Source: Manduca sexta (taxonomy: Eukaryota; Arthropoda; Insecta; Lepidoptera; Sphingidae). From it: a stretch of DNA of 64,000 nt. The notes beneath the pieces were generated by a model. The model was given only the letters and a program-made list of their open reading frames with translations, made no database searches and was not told the origin of the DNA. The stretch is from assembly GCF_014839805.1 (NCBI RefSeq), contig NC_051124.1:1426001-1490000 (forward strand), written 5' to 3'. Shown here piece after piece: positions 46,131-58,904 of this stretch. Every line of letters begins with the position of its first letter. Position 1 is the first letter of the stretch. The translations under genes were made by a program, and so were the position numbers.

Positions 46131-47447
46131 TGACGTGGACTGATCCAATTATAGTTCCTATGTTTACAACGGATTGCATTTGCAATGCAATTGACATATT
46201 ATGCGTCTAACCGACACGTGTCTGAAAAATTAATACGTTGCGTTGATTGGTAGAGAAAGGCTTTACGTGTTTTATACATGAGCAAAATTCTATGTTTACG
46301 CTGTCATTTTATTGAAAATAATATGGGGCTACATTATCATGAAAAGTTTATTTAAAGATTTAAAATTGATGACGTTGACCGAAGAAATTATATCTCTAAA
46401 ATTATAACCTCTTAGCAGCCGTTTTCATTAAAAAATCTCAATCTCTATCTTTAATTCGATTCCGAGTCGACTCCGGCTTAACTTATTTGTAAGTATATCA
46501 AAAATCACTGTTCTGATTGGTCCATTTTTGAGATAGATCAAAAAAAGCGATTGGAACTGTTCGTTGAAAATAGCGGTTAGTCAATGTTAATTCTGCTTGT
46601 TACACGATATTTTAAATTGTTTATTTCATTCATACGTACATAATCGCGTGATGCGGGTTATGGATCCTAGCTTTCAGGAGTTTCAGTACTGTTACAGTTC
46701 AGGAAATATAAGGCAGCACAGTTTCATATTCAATTATACTTAACGAGAATTAGTACCACCATAAGTTTCAGGGTGGACAGAAAGTTAGCTATTACGTAGT
46801 GGCAAAGCTGGCAACACGCCAGGGCTATCTAGATTAAGATGGCGCGAGAGACCAGCTGTTCAGTGGGTATTTAATGTATTTAGATTCAATATAATCCGTT
46901 ATAGCTACTCTTATTACTTGTTTATAAACCTTAATAGAATCCAAATTTGTTTTTCTATTCTTCATCGATTAACTAGTTTCAATGAAATAACTTTAATATA
47001 ACTCTAACTTAGATAACAATCTAGCACCATAATTGATAACCATTTCCAATAGTGAAACAGTCTGATGTTATTAACAAAGGCCTTGTTCCACGCTCACTTT
47101 AAAGCTTCCCTCACTAAGCAATATTCTCAAAAGCTTCATAAAGCTGTAAACGTCACAGACTAGCATATTTCACGTCAATTTGATAAATGTTATGTTGCTT
47201 GACCGGTACTTTCAGACCGACTTTGAGTAAAACTAGTGTTGAGGAAGTCTGAGATGACTGGAAATGGTTTTTATTCTCCTCGATACCGACAGGTAATAGC
47301 AGCGATAGCCTTTGACTAGGCTATGGTGCTTAATCCTCGTTAATCGATTCAGAACAATTTTTAAAGGTTGTTTTTTGTTATAAAATTATTAATATTTGCT
47401 TATGGAACTAAAGAGCTGCAGCTTTATTCACATTGAAAGAATCGCAT

Positions 47448-47480
47448 GAGACCCGCGAGCCACAGGTTACCGACCCCTGG
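47448..47480 (-). repeat. hAT-like transposon terminus
   Basis: On the minus strand it reads CAGGGGTCGGTAACCTGTGG then CTCGCGGG, a terminus style I know from hAT-type DNA transposons. No matching left end was found within 900 bp, so it may be a solo end. Confidence 0.4.
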
Positions 47481-47484
47481 CCTA

Positions 47485-47605
47485 GTCGGTCTATCGAAGC
47501 GAATGTCTGTAAGATCAAATACTAAGGGCACACGCCGCTGACTTTCCTAAAATTAAGTATGAATTCTTTGTGAATTGTAGCTTACTTGCTAAATCTTTAA
47601 GTTGT
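47485..47605 (+). mobile_element. SINE family A, head fragment
   Basis: GTCTATCGAAGCGAATGTCT, AAATACTAAGGGCACACGCC and GAATTCTTTGTGAATTGTAG match the first third of family A; the rest is absent. Confidence 0.5.
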
Positions 47606-47905
47606 TTCTGCTTTTACGTCTAACAAACATCCAAATATTTTCACAAACATTCACATTATAATATATATTCATAATATAACAATATTAGTAATAATATATT
47701 TGTTACTCTCCTTTTACATTTTTGGTAAATATTATCATTGATCCCTAAAAAAGTTAATTAAGTTGTAAATAACTACAGTCCAAGACTCTTTAATTATATT
47801 TCTTTTGCAGTTATCAGTGAATTGCAATTAAACTACGAAAGACTTTGCAGATAAACTATTATTAAACATAAAGTAATTTTAAAATACACATTATTAATCA
47901 TTTTT

Positions 47906-48213
47906 TTTTTATTGCTTTGAATGACGAGACGAGCTTGCCGTTCGCCTGATGGTAAGCGATACGACCGCCCATAAACAGTAAAAACACCATCCAACACCTT
48001 GAATTACAAAGTATTTCTTGGTATTCCACTGCACTCGACATCTTGAAACTTAAGATTTTATGTCTTATTATGTTCAGTTGTTACACTAGCTACAATGTCC
48101 TTCAAAGCAGAACACAACAGTGACTGCACAGCTGTTTGACGACAGAAATAGACATAGTGGTGGTACCCAGGCGGACTTTCACATATGAGAGACCTACCAC
48201 TACTAAATCATCC
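47906..48213 (+). repeat. dispersed repeat family D, full copy
   Basis: Starts TTATTGCTTTGAATGACGAG, passes ACAGTAAAAACACCATCCAA and CCTTGAATTACAAAGTATTT, and ends CACATATGAGAGACCTACCA. Other long copies are at 54370, 59612 and (reverse) 18853. No coding capacity and no terminal inverted repeat seen; class unknown. Confidence 0.75.
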
Positions 48214-48678
48214 ATGAGAAAAACCAAGTACTTAATAAACATGACAACACATTCTTTCAATTCCAAATAATTATCTCAAAATGTACTTGGTGTTGATTAT
48301 AACCAATGTAATGAACAATACATTTATATACTATAATACCCGTATCACGTTTGCTTGATTAGAATCTCCCGTAGCGAACCTATTTCAGTGCAAACTAATT
48401 ATAATCTCCGTAGCTGACTAGGTCTACGACATCCGTAGAAACGTCAACGAGATGTAGTCCTAATAGATACTATTCCCATTAATGTCGTCTATTTTATTAA
48501 TTTTAATCGTTTAGGTTATTATATTATTTCTATCCCTCCTTAAATTATTTAGGATACGAATAAAAACTGTAATCGATATAAAACTTGTCTCTTTGGCTAA
48601 TAAAAATAGTGTTTGATCTAAATCTTGTTTTTTATTTGATTGGTAAATAATTTTATATAACAAACAATAAAAAAATAG

Positions 48679-48837
48679 CAGTGGCTAAGTGTCCATAATA
48701 TCCGATTCCACTCGGCTTCCCTTGCGTAATTTATATAAAATTTTATAATAACTAGAACGATTTGTGACCACATTTATGCATATTAGTGTCCATACGTTTT
48801 GTGTCGAATTTTCGGAAAATTTCACCCTCTGTCACTG
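48679..48837 (+). mobile_element. MITE family E
   Basis: CAGTGGCTAAGTGTCCATAA, CTAGAACGATTTGTGACCAC, ends CACCCTCTGTCACTG. Confidence 0.62.
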
Positions 48838-49053
48838 CAAAATAACTATAATTAATAATAAGATGAAATATTATCTAACTAAGTTTATAAGTAAGTACAA
48901 GACGTCTTAATAGCAAAGGATTCTATACTAAAACAACGTAACATATTAAGTTTATAATCTTAACTAACTTTCAGTAACAAGTTAATTAAGATGTTACTGA
49001 AGCAACTAATCTATATAAACGTGTTAATCATAATCGTAGTAGCAGGTCTACGC

Positions 49054-49067
49054 ACGTAGCGCTACGT
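49054..49067. repeat. 14-bp palindrome related to 31906-31930
   Basis: ACGTAGCGCTACGT, in a stretch with further TACG/CGTA pieces (49048-49092). Confidence 0.6.
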
Positions 49068-49628
49068 AGGTATAGCCGTAGCGACACGTAGCAGATAACT
49101 CCTGTTATAAATCTTAATACTAAGTATCGAAGCTGAGTTACCTTGTGTACGTGCGCGAGTAGGTCACAGTGCTTAATGATACGGAAATGTGTAGTAAATA
49201 TATTTGTTTTATGACTTTTTAGTAGAAGATTTGGATATATTTGTTTTTCGACATTGAAATGAGTTTGAACAAACATTTGGTGAAAAATAACTGAAGGCTA
49301 GTGTTGACGATTTGTCATTTCGAATTCATGTTTGATTAAAAGTGATTTAGAATAATCTACAGCTATTTAATTTTATGAGTATGTTATTATCAATTATGAC
49401 ATTATAATTACAAAATGATAAATTACTCATAACTCAAAAATAATTATGAGCAGTGAACATCTCATAATAATTTTATGAAATATGTTTTTTCTCATTAGAT
49501 CAAAAGAGTTAATACTGAAACTATTTTAAAAGAAAAAAGTAAAAAACATTTACAAATAGAACAAAAAACCTAATGCTGGTTTTATAAAGAATAAAATAAA
49601 AAACGTTTAAAAATAGAAACACACTTAC

Positions 49629-49877
49629 CACGGACCGCACAAGCAACTCGATCGTAAACCACACGTTGCACACCAACTCGATGTAGAAAAAGGCGACGTG
49701 TGGCTGACCGTTGTCGTGCCATGGTCTATCCACTGCAGTGACGTTTTCAATATCCGTGAAGTTTGGTATGATGAAGGGGGCAATGGTAGGGGACGCCACT
49801 CGCAGATCTGGATGCGTCTTCAGACAGAAGCAGAGAACTGAGATGCAAATGAAGAAGACTGATATGGCCGATATCAC
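49629..49877 (-). CDS. Shawl: Shaw-class K+ channel exon: S1, extracellular loop, S2
   Basis: The exon encodes 83 residues. Residues 2-19 form hydrophobic S1 ([18 protein letters not shown]), followed by KTHPDLRV, a Shaw/Kv hallmark at the start of the S1-S2 loop. The loop carries two N-glycosylation sequons, NFT at 39-41 and NVT at 45-47. Residues 61-82 form S2 ([20 protein letters not shown]), with the conserved acidic and aromatic residues that face the voltage sensor. The acceptor is ...TTTGCAG before GTGATATCG (AG at 49879-49878). The donor is TCCGTG|GTAAGT (GT at 49628-49627). Both borders are phase 0. The next exon in the transcript is 41.6 kb away. Confidence 0.95.
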
Positions 49878-50242
49878 CTGCAAAGAATTATTTGTTAATT
49901 TTATTGAAATATTTTGTTAGTTACTATCAATAAGAATAAAAATAAGTTAATTAGTTAAGGGCAGAAAGCAGTATTGCTAGACACAACGGATTGTGAGGAG
50001 TTTTCTCATTTTGAATCCCTAACCGCCGGTGGCTTGGAGTTTTGAGCTTCGCCATCGGAGGGTGATTCATTTTTTTATATTTTTATATGCATTGTTCTTT
50101 ATTTAAGATACGTATAAAAATGTAAAAAGAGTTTTTAAATATAAGTTAATGGTATTATTAAAATGATGAAAATTATTACTCCAAGTAAAGAGCTTTTCCT
50201 AACCATTTTAAGGGCATTTTCCATAACAACGCTTTATGTACT

Positions 50243-50565
50243 ATAATAATAATAATATCAGCCCTGTATTATCCCACTGTTAGGCACGGGCCTCCTCTAC
50301 TACTGAGAGGAATCAAGCCTTAGTCCACCACGCTGGCCTAGTGCGGATTGATAGACTTTCACACACTCTCAAAATTCCTATAGAGAATTTCTCAGGTATG
50401 CAGGTTTCCTCACGATGTTTTCCTTCACCGTTGAAGCACGCGATAATACACAAAGAATGTTTTTTTTTTTTTTAGAAAAATCAAAGGTGTGTGCTCTTGG
50501 GTTTTGAACCTGCGAACATTCGTCTCGGCAGTCCGTTCCAAACCCAACTAGGCTATCGCCGTCTA
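50243..50565 (-). mobile_element. SINE family A, full length
   Basis: Minus-strand head GACGGCGATAGCCTAGTTGG at 50564; tail TATTATTATTATTATAG at 50243. It lies 366 bp upstream (transcript sense) of the S1-S2 exon. Confidence 0.8.
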
Positions 50566-53345
50566 ACGTATTACATAGACAAATATTTAATACCATAAAT
50601 GTATATTTAACCTCCAAACGCCCATATTTTTAAATATTTTCCACGTGAAAAGACGCGTGCAAATAGCTTTTACAACTGTGCCAAAGTTCAAGTAGATAAC
50701 GCTTGACATTTGGCACGAGATGCAAGTAGAGAAAATCATTTTGTAGTTCCTTTTAACTTTTACTCAAACCGTAAATACTGTATCAGACAGTAGATTTAAC
50801 TTTTTCCAACAAATTGGTAATTTTCAATCATGTTTAATCAACTGACGAATCAGGTCGATCGTAAACTAAGATATTTAAAGATCTTTTTCAACTGAATATC
50901 AAATATTGATCAAGTTAATTGTCGGGGGCTTTTTAATTGAAATGTATGAACCCAAATAAAACGCACATCAAATATGCATCTTGGTCTCTAACTGACAAGC
51001 TTCTAGCAACCTCGTAATCTATATTGAACCGTCCTCATATAGGTTATAGTCTAAACTCCGATCATACAATTGGAAGCATTTTCCAACCAAAGAGCTTTCA
51101 TATGTCCATAAAAAATATACAATTTCTTACTAGCAAAGAAAAATAACTTTATAGTTCCATGAATACGACACAGACCTCATTGCCTGATATTTGAGCTTCT
51201 GTTTGATTCTAGTGAGATATAAACGAGATTTAAAGATAAGCTGTTTATACCATAGAAGATATTTCAGTAGAGCGAGTGTGTGCACCCCAGACACAACGGC
51301 CCGACCTACTACGGACTAAGTGCAAAAAAGAGAGGCCCTCGACATAGAACATAGAATATAGAGAGTGTGCACCTCAGAATATTGGAGAAATATTTCAGTA
51401 GCGAATCCAAGTCACGAGCTTTTTGGACAAGTCACCCTCCAAACACAGTGATATTAGTAAAAACTACTTTTTAGACTTTATTTCTTTCTAAATAGTTGTG
51501 TTAATAAATATTTAACTAAAATGGTAGTACAACGTTCAAATACTGTAGTCTTAAGTTAGTTTATTGCTTTAGCAAAAAAGTACAACTAATGAAAATTTAG
51601 TAGCAATAAAAAAATCTCGAATAAGTCTTCTACTTTTTTAAAAAGAAAACATTCAATCGTTCAAATCGAAAATTCAGAAAAATATCCATAACTCGAAAAC
51701 TATGATAAACCGCGGAACATACATGGGGGTGATTCAGATACCCCAAGGGGTGCTCTATCTCTGGATCTCCGCTTGACACTACTTTCTATGACACCCTGTA
51801 TATGGACGACATTTTTATGGATGACATGACTGTCATGTCATTTTTTAAAAATACAACACATGTAATTCTTTCTACGCTAATTATAAAAATTTGTTATTGC
51901 AAAGGCGACCTTCTAGCTAATAATATATTTTATCTAACGCTGAAGGTAAAAACTAATGTTATCAGAATCACTATTATTCAAAAAGTATTTATTTCGGCAA
52001 AGTTTTCGGGACAAAAGTTAGTTCCAGTCATCAATCATAGCGTTACACCGCAAGCGGGCGCCGTGTCTGGGGATTTAATTCATAAGAGAATTACATTTAT
52101 AATAAACATAATAAAGATTTATAAAAAAATAAACATAATAGTGTAGTGCTGAAATACTGTGTTGGGTGTTGTTCTTGGGGTGTTAATTAAACCACGGGGT
52201 TCGTTACACAACCATATATACATATAAAGTAACTTAAACGGCCTAATACATTATACAACAAAACAATACATTATACGACACTGGCGCGCGCGCCTGTTCC
52301 GTTCTCGAGTGTCGTCGCTGGATGCTAGCGGGAGGAGTGCGGTGACAGAGGGGACGGTACGGGAATGAGGCATGATGCATACGCTCGGTTCGGACAATGC
52401 TATAAGCCGGGTTGAGATGTATGTAACTTATGTTCGCGTTACAATAGTAACTTTACATTTTGTTTATAAAGCGGGCAAGGAAACAAAATGATCATGGGCG
52501 GGTGTGAACAACTTAGACACTTCCGTCAGAGGTAGCCTGCAGCCCTCCCTAATACTTTGAAGATGGCCATCGTGGAGTTTTAGTTGGTATGCCGTGCTAA
52601 GGATTCATATAATGTTAGAGAGTCGACTCGACGGTCGCCTAACGTACCATACCACTACCATCTACCATACCACCTTCCTTCCAGGTGGTCCCAAGGTACG
52701 GTGAACCCAACATAACCCCTCAGACGCTCCCTCGGCTGCGCAGTAGTCATAAGATACTTTCTCGTCGAAAAAAATATACCGAAGGGGAACAAAATGCCAC
52801 TCATTACTAATACAATGCAGAAAAATAATAAACACACAGTCATATAAGTTTTTTTATATATATAAACATTAAAACGTTATTTAGATATAAATGGTATATC
52901 ATAAAATGTGACTAAATGGATTTATTAATTTTACAAGTAGTGACAATTATAAACGTACAGCAATCCCAATTTGATAAACAGCTTCCTAAAAAGTCCATGC
53001 AACATGTCTTCCATTTAAAAATAGTTCATAGTTTCTTTAATAAAATGTATTTAATTCGCGCAAATCGCTCCCTCTTTTCCCTTATACCTCGCAAACACCA
53101 GTATCATTTGTCACAGTATTATGACGTGCAAATGTTTAGTGAAAGCCCAAGCTACGTTCTGTTTCGCGTATTGACAGACGTAGCCAGACGTATTGATGTC
53201 TCTTTGATATCGCGTTTAGTATAAAATTTGTCATTCGGCTGCTGACGCTACCTTTGCGAGATGTTTTTACAAATAAATTACGGCGTGTTCTAAATTTGAA
53301 ATATCTCGAACTCAAAAACAAAAAGGGGTCACTCGAATATTATAA
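50566..53345. other. intron, mostly unassigned
   Basis: ATATTTCAGTAG and a GAGTGTG...CACC phrase occur twice (51261-51288 and 51362-51401), in opposite order within each copy. 52100-52750 is GC-richer (see the CpG patch). A 7-bp hairpin ACCACCT/AGGTGGT is at 52668-52688. No gene seen. Confidence 0.45.
52275..52400. other. CpG-dense patch with nested palindromes
   Basis: ACGACACT (52275-52282) pairs with AGTGTCGT (52308-52315), and between them lies the palindrome GGCGCGCGCGCC (52283-52294). The following 80 bp remain rich in CG and GG. The patch is preceded by AAACCACGGGGTTCGTTACA (52189-52208). It could be a worn retroelement LTR or the promoter of an unseen transcript; I see no reading frame or paired LTR to decide. 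Confidence 0.45.
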
Positions 53346-53625
53346 TGTCTCGGTGGCGTAGTTGTATTGCGCACGCGACGCAACTGTCGCTCTGAGGTAT
53401 GGTTTTTGAATTCCAGGTCTGTTGAAATGATGGATTTTTCTTCTCAGTATCACATCAGGGTTCTGGGATATGGCCTAAATGATAAGTTCGTCCCCTTTTA
53501 CACCGTAGGACGAAATACAAAAGTGCACCTGTTGCGAATCTGCCGACATTTTCAGAGAGAAAAGGTGTTAGTGTATCTCTCGCCCTCTCTCTCTCTCTCT
53601 CTTTCTGTGTGTGTGTGTGTTAAAT
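53346..53625 (+). mobile_element. SINE family B, diverged, with CT/GT tail
   Basis: Head GTCTCGGTGGCGTAGTTGTA; the B box is degraded (TTTTTGAATTCCAGG). It ends in a CT run then a GT run (53584-53620). Confidence 0.65.
53584..53620. repeat. compound microsatellite (CT)n(GT)n
   Basis: CT units from 53584 to 53602, then GT units from 53607 to 53620, at the tail of a SINE family B copy. Confidence 0.85.
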
Positions 53626-53847
53626 ATTATACGTCTTATATTTCTATATCTAATCTGGAGACTCTAGTTTTACCTTCATCTCTAAGCCTATATTCTAAAT
53701 CGGTAAAATCCGTAAAATACAATTCACAAATCCGATAAATAGATTTATTTCAATGCTAAAGTAATCAATTAATTTAAAGCTACTGTCAACAAATCAACTG
53801 ACGAGGTCAGCAATTTACTTGAGTCTATAAGTTTCGTGTTCTTTAAG

Positions 53848-54100
53848 ATGAAGTGGCAGTGGGCCAGGCATATAGCTCAAAGAACCGATGGCCGTTGGGG
53901 TCGAAAGGTTCTAGAGTGGAGGCCACGTACAGGCAAGAGAAATGTCGGACGCCCGCCTACAAGGTGGACGGACGACCTGGCTAAGGTCGCAGGAAGTCGC
54001 TGGATGCAGGCCGCTTCCAACAGGTTGACGTGGAGATCATTGGGGGAGGCCTATGTTCAGCAGTGGACTTCCTGTGGCTGAGATGTTGATGATGATAAGT
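53848..54100 (+). mobile_element. RTE-type LINE 3' end
   Basis: An open frame (53836-54081) reads MKWQWARHIAQRTDGRWGRK, then NVGRPPTRWTDDLAKVAGSR and LGEAYVQQWTSCG. This is the typical C-terminus of RTE-clade polyproteins. It ends with a TGATGATGAT tail at 54085-54096, the usual RTE 3' end. It is heavily 5'-truncated. Confidence 0.8.
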
Positions 54101-54369
54101 TTCGTAGTAATTGTACGGAAGCTCATTACGCCATTTGCGTCATGTTTGGTTGTAGAAGAAGTCAGCGTCTGCGCTGCGCCTTAATTTATACAACGTAGTT
54201 ATAAACTACGTAACGTCTACAAACAAGGGAAGCTGTTAACGTGTTCTCTAAAGTTAGTGTTCGAAACTATCAAGCTAATATGAACTTTGAAGACGTTTAA
54301 GTTCCTGAGACTGTTGTAAACAAACGAAAGCACGTTACTGGAAATTTGGATTTCTCAAATATTTTGTCA

Positions 54370-54680
54370 TATTTTTTATTGCTTTAAATGACGAGACGAG
54401 CTTGCCGTTCGCCTGATAGTAAGCGATACGTCCGCCCATAAACAGCAGAAACACCATCCAACACCTTGAATTACAAAGTATTGTTTGGTATTCCACTGCA
54501 CTCGCCATCCTGAAACATGGAATGTTAAGTCTTATGATATCCAATAGTTACACTGGCTACAATCTAAAAAACCGGAACACACCAGTGACCACCCACTTCT
54601 GCTTGGCGACAGAAATAAACATTGCGGTGGTACCTACCTAGGCGGACTCTCACATATGAAAAACCTACCACCAGTAAACC
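54370..54680 (+). repeat. family D repeat, full copy
   Basis: ATTGCTTTAAATGACGAGAC to ATGAAAAACCTACCACCAGT; keeps CAACACCTTGAATTACAAAG and GACAGAAATAAACATTGCGG. Confidence 0.75.
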
Positions 54681-55277
54681 GTTTGACCATACTAAGGCCC
54701 AATCTATACTTTACAAACATATTGAATAGGTATGTATTATGTGTGAATAGTAAAAATACCAATTTCTTTTTATAACATGTACAGTCAACCACAAAAGTAG
54801 CTGAACAAATTAAAAAAAATCAAATATCTTTAAAATTTTGTCTCTATATCAACAAACGTTTCCTCTTCAATAAAATAAAATTCAGAGAATTTATTTCAGA
54901 CATAGCGAAATGAATGTTTCATTTCTAATTTGTTCAGGCACTTATATGGCTGATTGTACATCCTTTACCAATACCCTTTTATGTTTTATACTCTATCAAT
55001 TTCGATATTCAATATAATATAACCCTGTTTGGTGTAATCGAGGGAAACCTTTGCCTGTAGGCGAAAATACTTTAGCGTACTCTAAGCAAAAAAACCGCAA
55101 ACAAGCAAATGGCCCATCATAGTTATTATTATCCCTTAACACAACAATTTATAAATATTGTAATTAAACGAGATTTTATATATTTTGTAGTTTGGTTTAT
55201 GCGGATTGATCACGTGTTATAATAATTTTACAACAACATTACAGGTACACAGCAAAGTTTGTATATATTAATATTCC

Positions 55278-55480
55278 TTGCGGCTTCGCCCGTGTAAAGG
55301 AGTTTTCCGGGATAAAATTCCCGCTATATATTTTCCCAGGATAGAAAGAGAGCCTATAACCTTTCCAGAGTCTTAATTTATCTCCATACTAAATTTCATA
55401 AAAAATCATTCGGTAGATTTTGAAAAAATCGATAACATACAGACAGACAGAAAAGGGGACTTCATTTAATAATATGTAAA
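55278..55480 (-). mobile_element. Helitron-like fragment
   Basis: CTTGCGGCTTCGCCCGTGTA followed by AAGGAGTTTTCCGGGATAAA, and GATAACATACAGACAGACAG at the far side, match the 14590-14766 family in reverse. The terminal CTAG is lost. Confidence 0.55.
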
Positions 55481-56517
55481 GAAGATGACAGGAGAGGTAC
55501 AACCATAGACTAACCGAAATAGCAAAACCGAATACAGACTTAAAAATATAAAGCCAGGTTCACAAAGGTTCAAGCACAATTTGGATATTAAAACTTCAAC
55601 AAATAATTGTAAAAGAAATCGTTCTGAGTTACCAGCAAAAAACTTTTCAATTACCAAGACAATTTATTGAAACCAAAACAGCTTGACAAAAACGAACCCG
55701 CAAGTTCCCGACACAATCCGGCACGACTGCACAAACAACTCTCGGCGCAAACATCGAGTGAAGATCCGAGATCGGCTTTTATTTGTACAAAAGATCATAT
55801 TGACATGTCTCAGATCGATGTGTAATACGGAGGGATTTAGAGGTGGAGGAAATATGGGACAAGGAACTTGAATCATGAAATGTTTGGTGAAAATGGAATG
55901 CTGAGTATGAAAGAAAGAGAAAGAGAATTGGACGCAATATGGTGTGTAGGTTGTCTAAGTCGATAATTTTGAGAAACACATTATTGTGTTGTACATTTGT
56001 TTTAGTCAAAACCAAATAGAAAGTATTTATCATTGTATGGAAGTACGCGGGGATGACCATTCATTGAAACACGGAATTACATGATCTGTTTATTGTACTC
56101 GACGGTCGTACATAGAGTGAATTTAGTCTAGCGCAACTGACTCTTATATTCTACACATACAGGTAAAGTGCACTGGTACAGTCGAATATAACCGCTACAA
56201 CATATTATTGTCTATAGTGAAATTGATAATATATAGGCATATCAAATCTAGCGGTATTGTCGCAAAATAAATGTATTCTAGCTGTGACGTCACTTCTATC
56301 AGTTGTGAACGTGTGAAAAAGATAGCAAGATGTCTCCACTACCCACCCAATCTATAAATAATAAGTACATTTATTATTAATTTTGAGGGCGATTTTTTCG
56401 TATTATATTGCTCTTACAAAATGATCTGCAAAATTAAACATAGTACAACGTGAACATGGTGCGAACTAACACAAATAGATATGGTTCTAACCCAAAAACA
56501 CTCTCAGATATATTATG
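55481..56517. other. intron, nothing recognised
   Basis: Several short open frames on both strands near 55664-56060 overlap each other and look like chance; no repeat family assigned. Confidence 0.5.
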
Positions 56518-56765
56518 CTGGTATTAGGATATATTTTATATCCATCCGAATAGCGACTACAGTACACAAGGTGTTAAAACCAACCATAGTAGCCCACATA
56601 AGTGTGTCGCGTTCCGAGTTAGCCTGTGTATATCCGGTGCCAACAGGCCGGCATAATTATGTCGACTATTGAGGGGTAATCATTTCTCGTCAGTCAACAT
56701 TATATTGGAACCCACTCCACTTACCATCAGGTCTAGGGGGGTCACTTTGCCCTCCACGTAAAAAC
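56518..56765 (-). repeat. family G repeat, full copy
   Basis: CTGGTATTAGGATATATTTT to CCATCAGGTCTAGGGGGGTC on the plus strand. Confidence 0.78.
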
Positions 56766-57569
56766 AGACACTCTTAAATGCTAGAAATCTACAATCTTAA
56801 GAACCCTCTTGAACTCTAATTTACACGTATTTTGACTATGTTGTTTCTAAAAAAGACGCTGTGTTAAATCTACTTTCTAAGCGGGGGATTACAAATTATT
56901 TTCTGACGCAACTTGACATGACGTACTTCGAGAGACGATGTCTACATCATAACGGTAATGCGCGTACTGGTCCCCCTCCCAAAAAGGGGGATCATACCCT
57001 ACATAATGCGATAAGAATGTTATGAAAATTTCAATTTGTCACGTGTTTAGACTTTGCCTGTAAGTTATTTATTCATATTTTGTACTTTGTAGCACTGATT
57101 GTCAATTTTGCTTGTAAATAACTTTTTGATTGTCAAAAATACATTTGCATACTTTGCTGTTTGCGATTATTTTGGGATATCAAACGACAATGTACAAAAT
57201 ACTTTAAAGAACTTTAAATTGAAATGACCGATATATTTTGTTCGAGTTTCATACCTCAACACTGGTTTAACAACATCTGTGTGTTGTCTAATATTATATT
57301 ATTTTTATGCATATGACCTCAATTCAAATGAAATTTCTTAGTTAATGCAATTACTACATTCAATCCACATAATGCAGGTAGGATTAACTTGTTCAGGCAG
57401 CTGTCTCGAGCGACGTCTTCAAGCCGTAATGCATACAGACATTGAATTTATGTCATCCGGTTTGACATGGTATACATATAGTAAGATTTCCTAGCATAAT
57501 TATTACTTATATTCGTGCCTTCTTTCTCATTTCAAGGGTAAGCAGTATGAAAAAAATGTGAGCGTTAAG

Positions 57570-58065
57570 AAGCATGTGTGATGTGACTATGAATGATAGA
57601 GTGCGGAATACTTCGGTGATGTATATGTGTGGCGTGGTAGAGGATGTATTAACCAAAATTGAGATGGGTATGCTGAGGTGGCTTGGGCATTTGGAGAGGC
57701 AGGAAACTGAGAGGATGTATAGCTGAGAAAATTGAGAAAATGTAGATTACATTTATTTTTCTGTTTTTTTTTTTAATTTTTTTGTTTACAGTATAAATTT
57801 TCTTAAAAAACTCATAAGGCGAATGTGGATGGAAGAGCTGGTAGGGGTCGACCGCACCGAATCTTTGAAAGTCAGATATCTCATATTGTTAGTAAGAACC
57901 AGGTCAAAATTACCCTGAATCGGCGGCAATGCATGAAAAGATTGATGGTGGAGGAAGCGAGAGAAGTATGCCAAAATCGTGGAAATTAGCAATCCATAGT
58001 CTCTGCCTACTCCTATAGGATAAAGGCGTGATGCTATGTATATATGTATGTATCTTATAAGTGAA
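57570..58065 (+). mobile_element. LINE RT C-terminal fragment split by a T-rich insert
   Basis: 57640-57720 encodes VVEDVLTKIEMGMLRWLGHL and 57815-58020 encodes ANVDGRAGRGRPHRIFESQI and EEAREVCQNRGN followed by TAG, QSIVSAYSYRIKA, stop. This is the C-terminus style of a non-LTR reverse transcriptase. About 95 bp of T-rich sequence (57722-57815) separates the two parts. The clade is not resolved. Confidence 0.6.
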
Positions 58066-58084
58066 CACCCACAAGTCATCAAGA

Positions 58085-58165
58085 ATGTTAGATCTCGGCT
58101 TCCGGGTTGATACAGGGCATTAAACCCAATATTACTTTGCCCGCCCCGGAGGTCTAAACCAAAGC
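58085..58165 (-). mobile_element. SINE family B fragment
   Basis: TCGGCTTCCGGGTTGATACA and ATTACTTTGCCCGCCCCGGA match the middle of family B in reverse. It lies against the LINE tail at 58065. Confidence 0.5.
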
Positions 58166-58904
58166 CACTATGGTTTCAATTGTATTCAGTACAAAATGTA
58201 CTGCAAAGCATTATATCTAGGCATAAATATTTCAGTAAAATATCCTTTGTGTTACAATATTGTCAGTCGCGAGTAGCTAGAAGACCTAGCTATTGCTCAG
58301 TGAAGCGTTGAAGCTACCGACCGTGCTGGCCGATTTACAATTCCGAGATCATTTTGATGTCCCGAGAAATTCTACTTATTCCTACAGTAATCTTTGTAAA
58401 TAAAGAATCAGTTGCCACATATAAAAGCGTCACTTGAGAACGGCTTGACCGGTCAGACTGACTCCTGTATCTTTGTGTTCATAATTATCAGCACAAGATT
58501 TGTATCAAAGAATAATTTTAAAAAATCAACGGGGAAAAGCAATTTAGGTGATGTTTTTGTAAGAAAATATTTTACTCTACACGCCAATCTCCAAAATTCT
58601 CAGGCTTACAATGAAAATTTTTGTGAGAGCGTAGTTAGTTCCAACTTGAATAATATGGTAGTTTTAAAACCCATAGATGGTGCTGTTGCGGAGACCTAAA
58701 AGATGAATGGTAGTTTGCATAAAATCCTGTCTACGTAGATCTTTTGCAGGACGTCTGCGGGCAATATTTCTATATAAATAAGTTTACGCCTTTGTTCAAG
58801 AAGAGTAGGTAGTGTCGCAATACTTCGATAGTTATTAGTTCTTTCATGATCTAATGAATGTAAAAATCTAGTTACATCTTTTGTACGGGTTTTGCAAACT
58901 GACA

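Larger units (their letters stand above)
48214..49628. other. intron next to the S1-S2 exon
   Basis: Holds the MITE at 48679 and the palindrome at 49054; otherwise AT-rich with no gene. Confidence 0.5.

Noticed and set aside
51802..52146. 114-codon plus-strand open frame
   Set aside because: AT-driven composition, no domain, no conserved context; probably chance.
52916..53224. 102-codon plus-strand open frame
   Set aside because: No splice or poly(A) evidence and no similarity I recognise; likely chance.
58412..58699. 95-codon plus-strand open frame
   Set aside because: No recognisable motif or signal peptide, no poly(A) signal tied to it, and low-complexity isoleucine/asparagine content.
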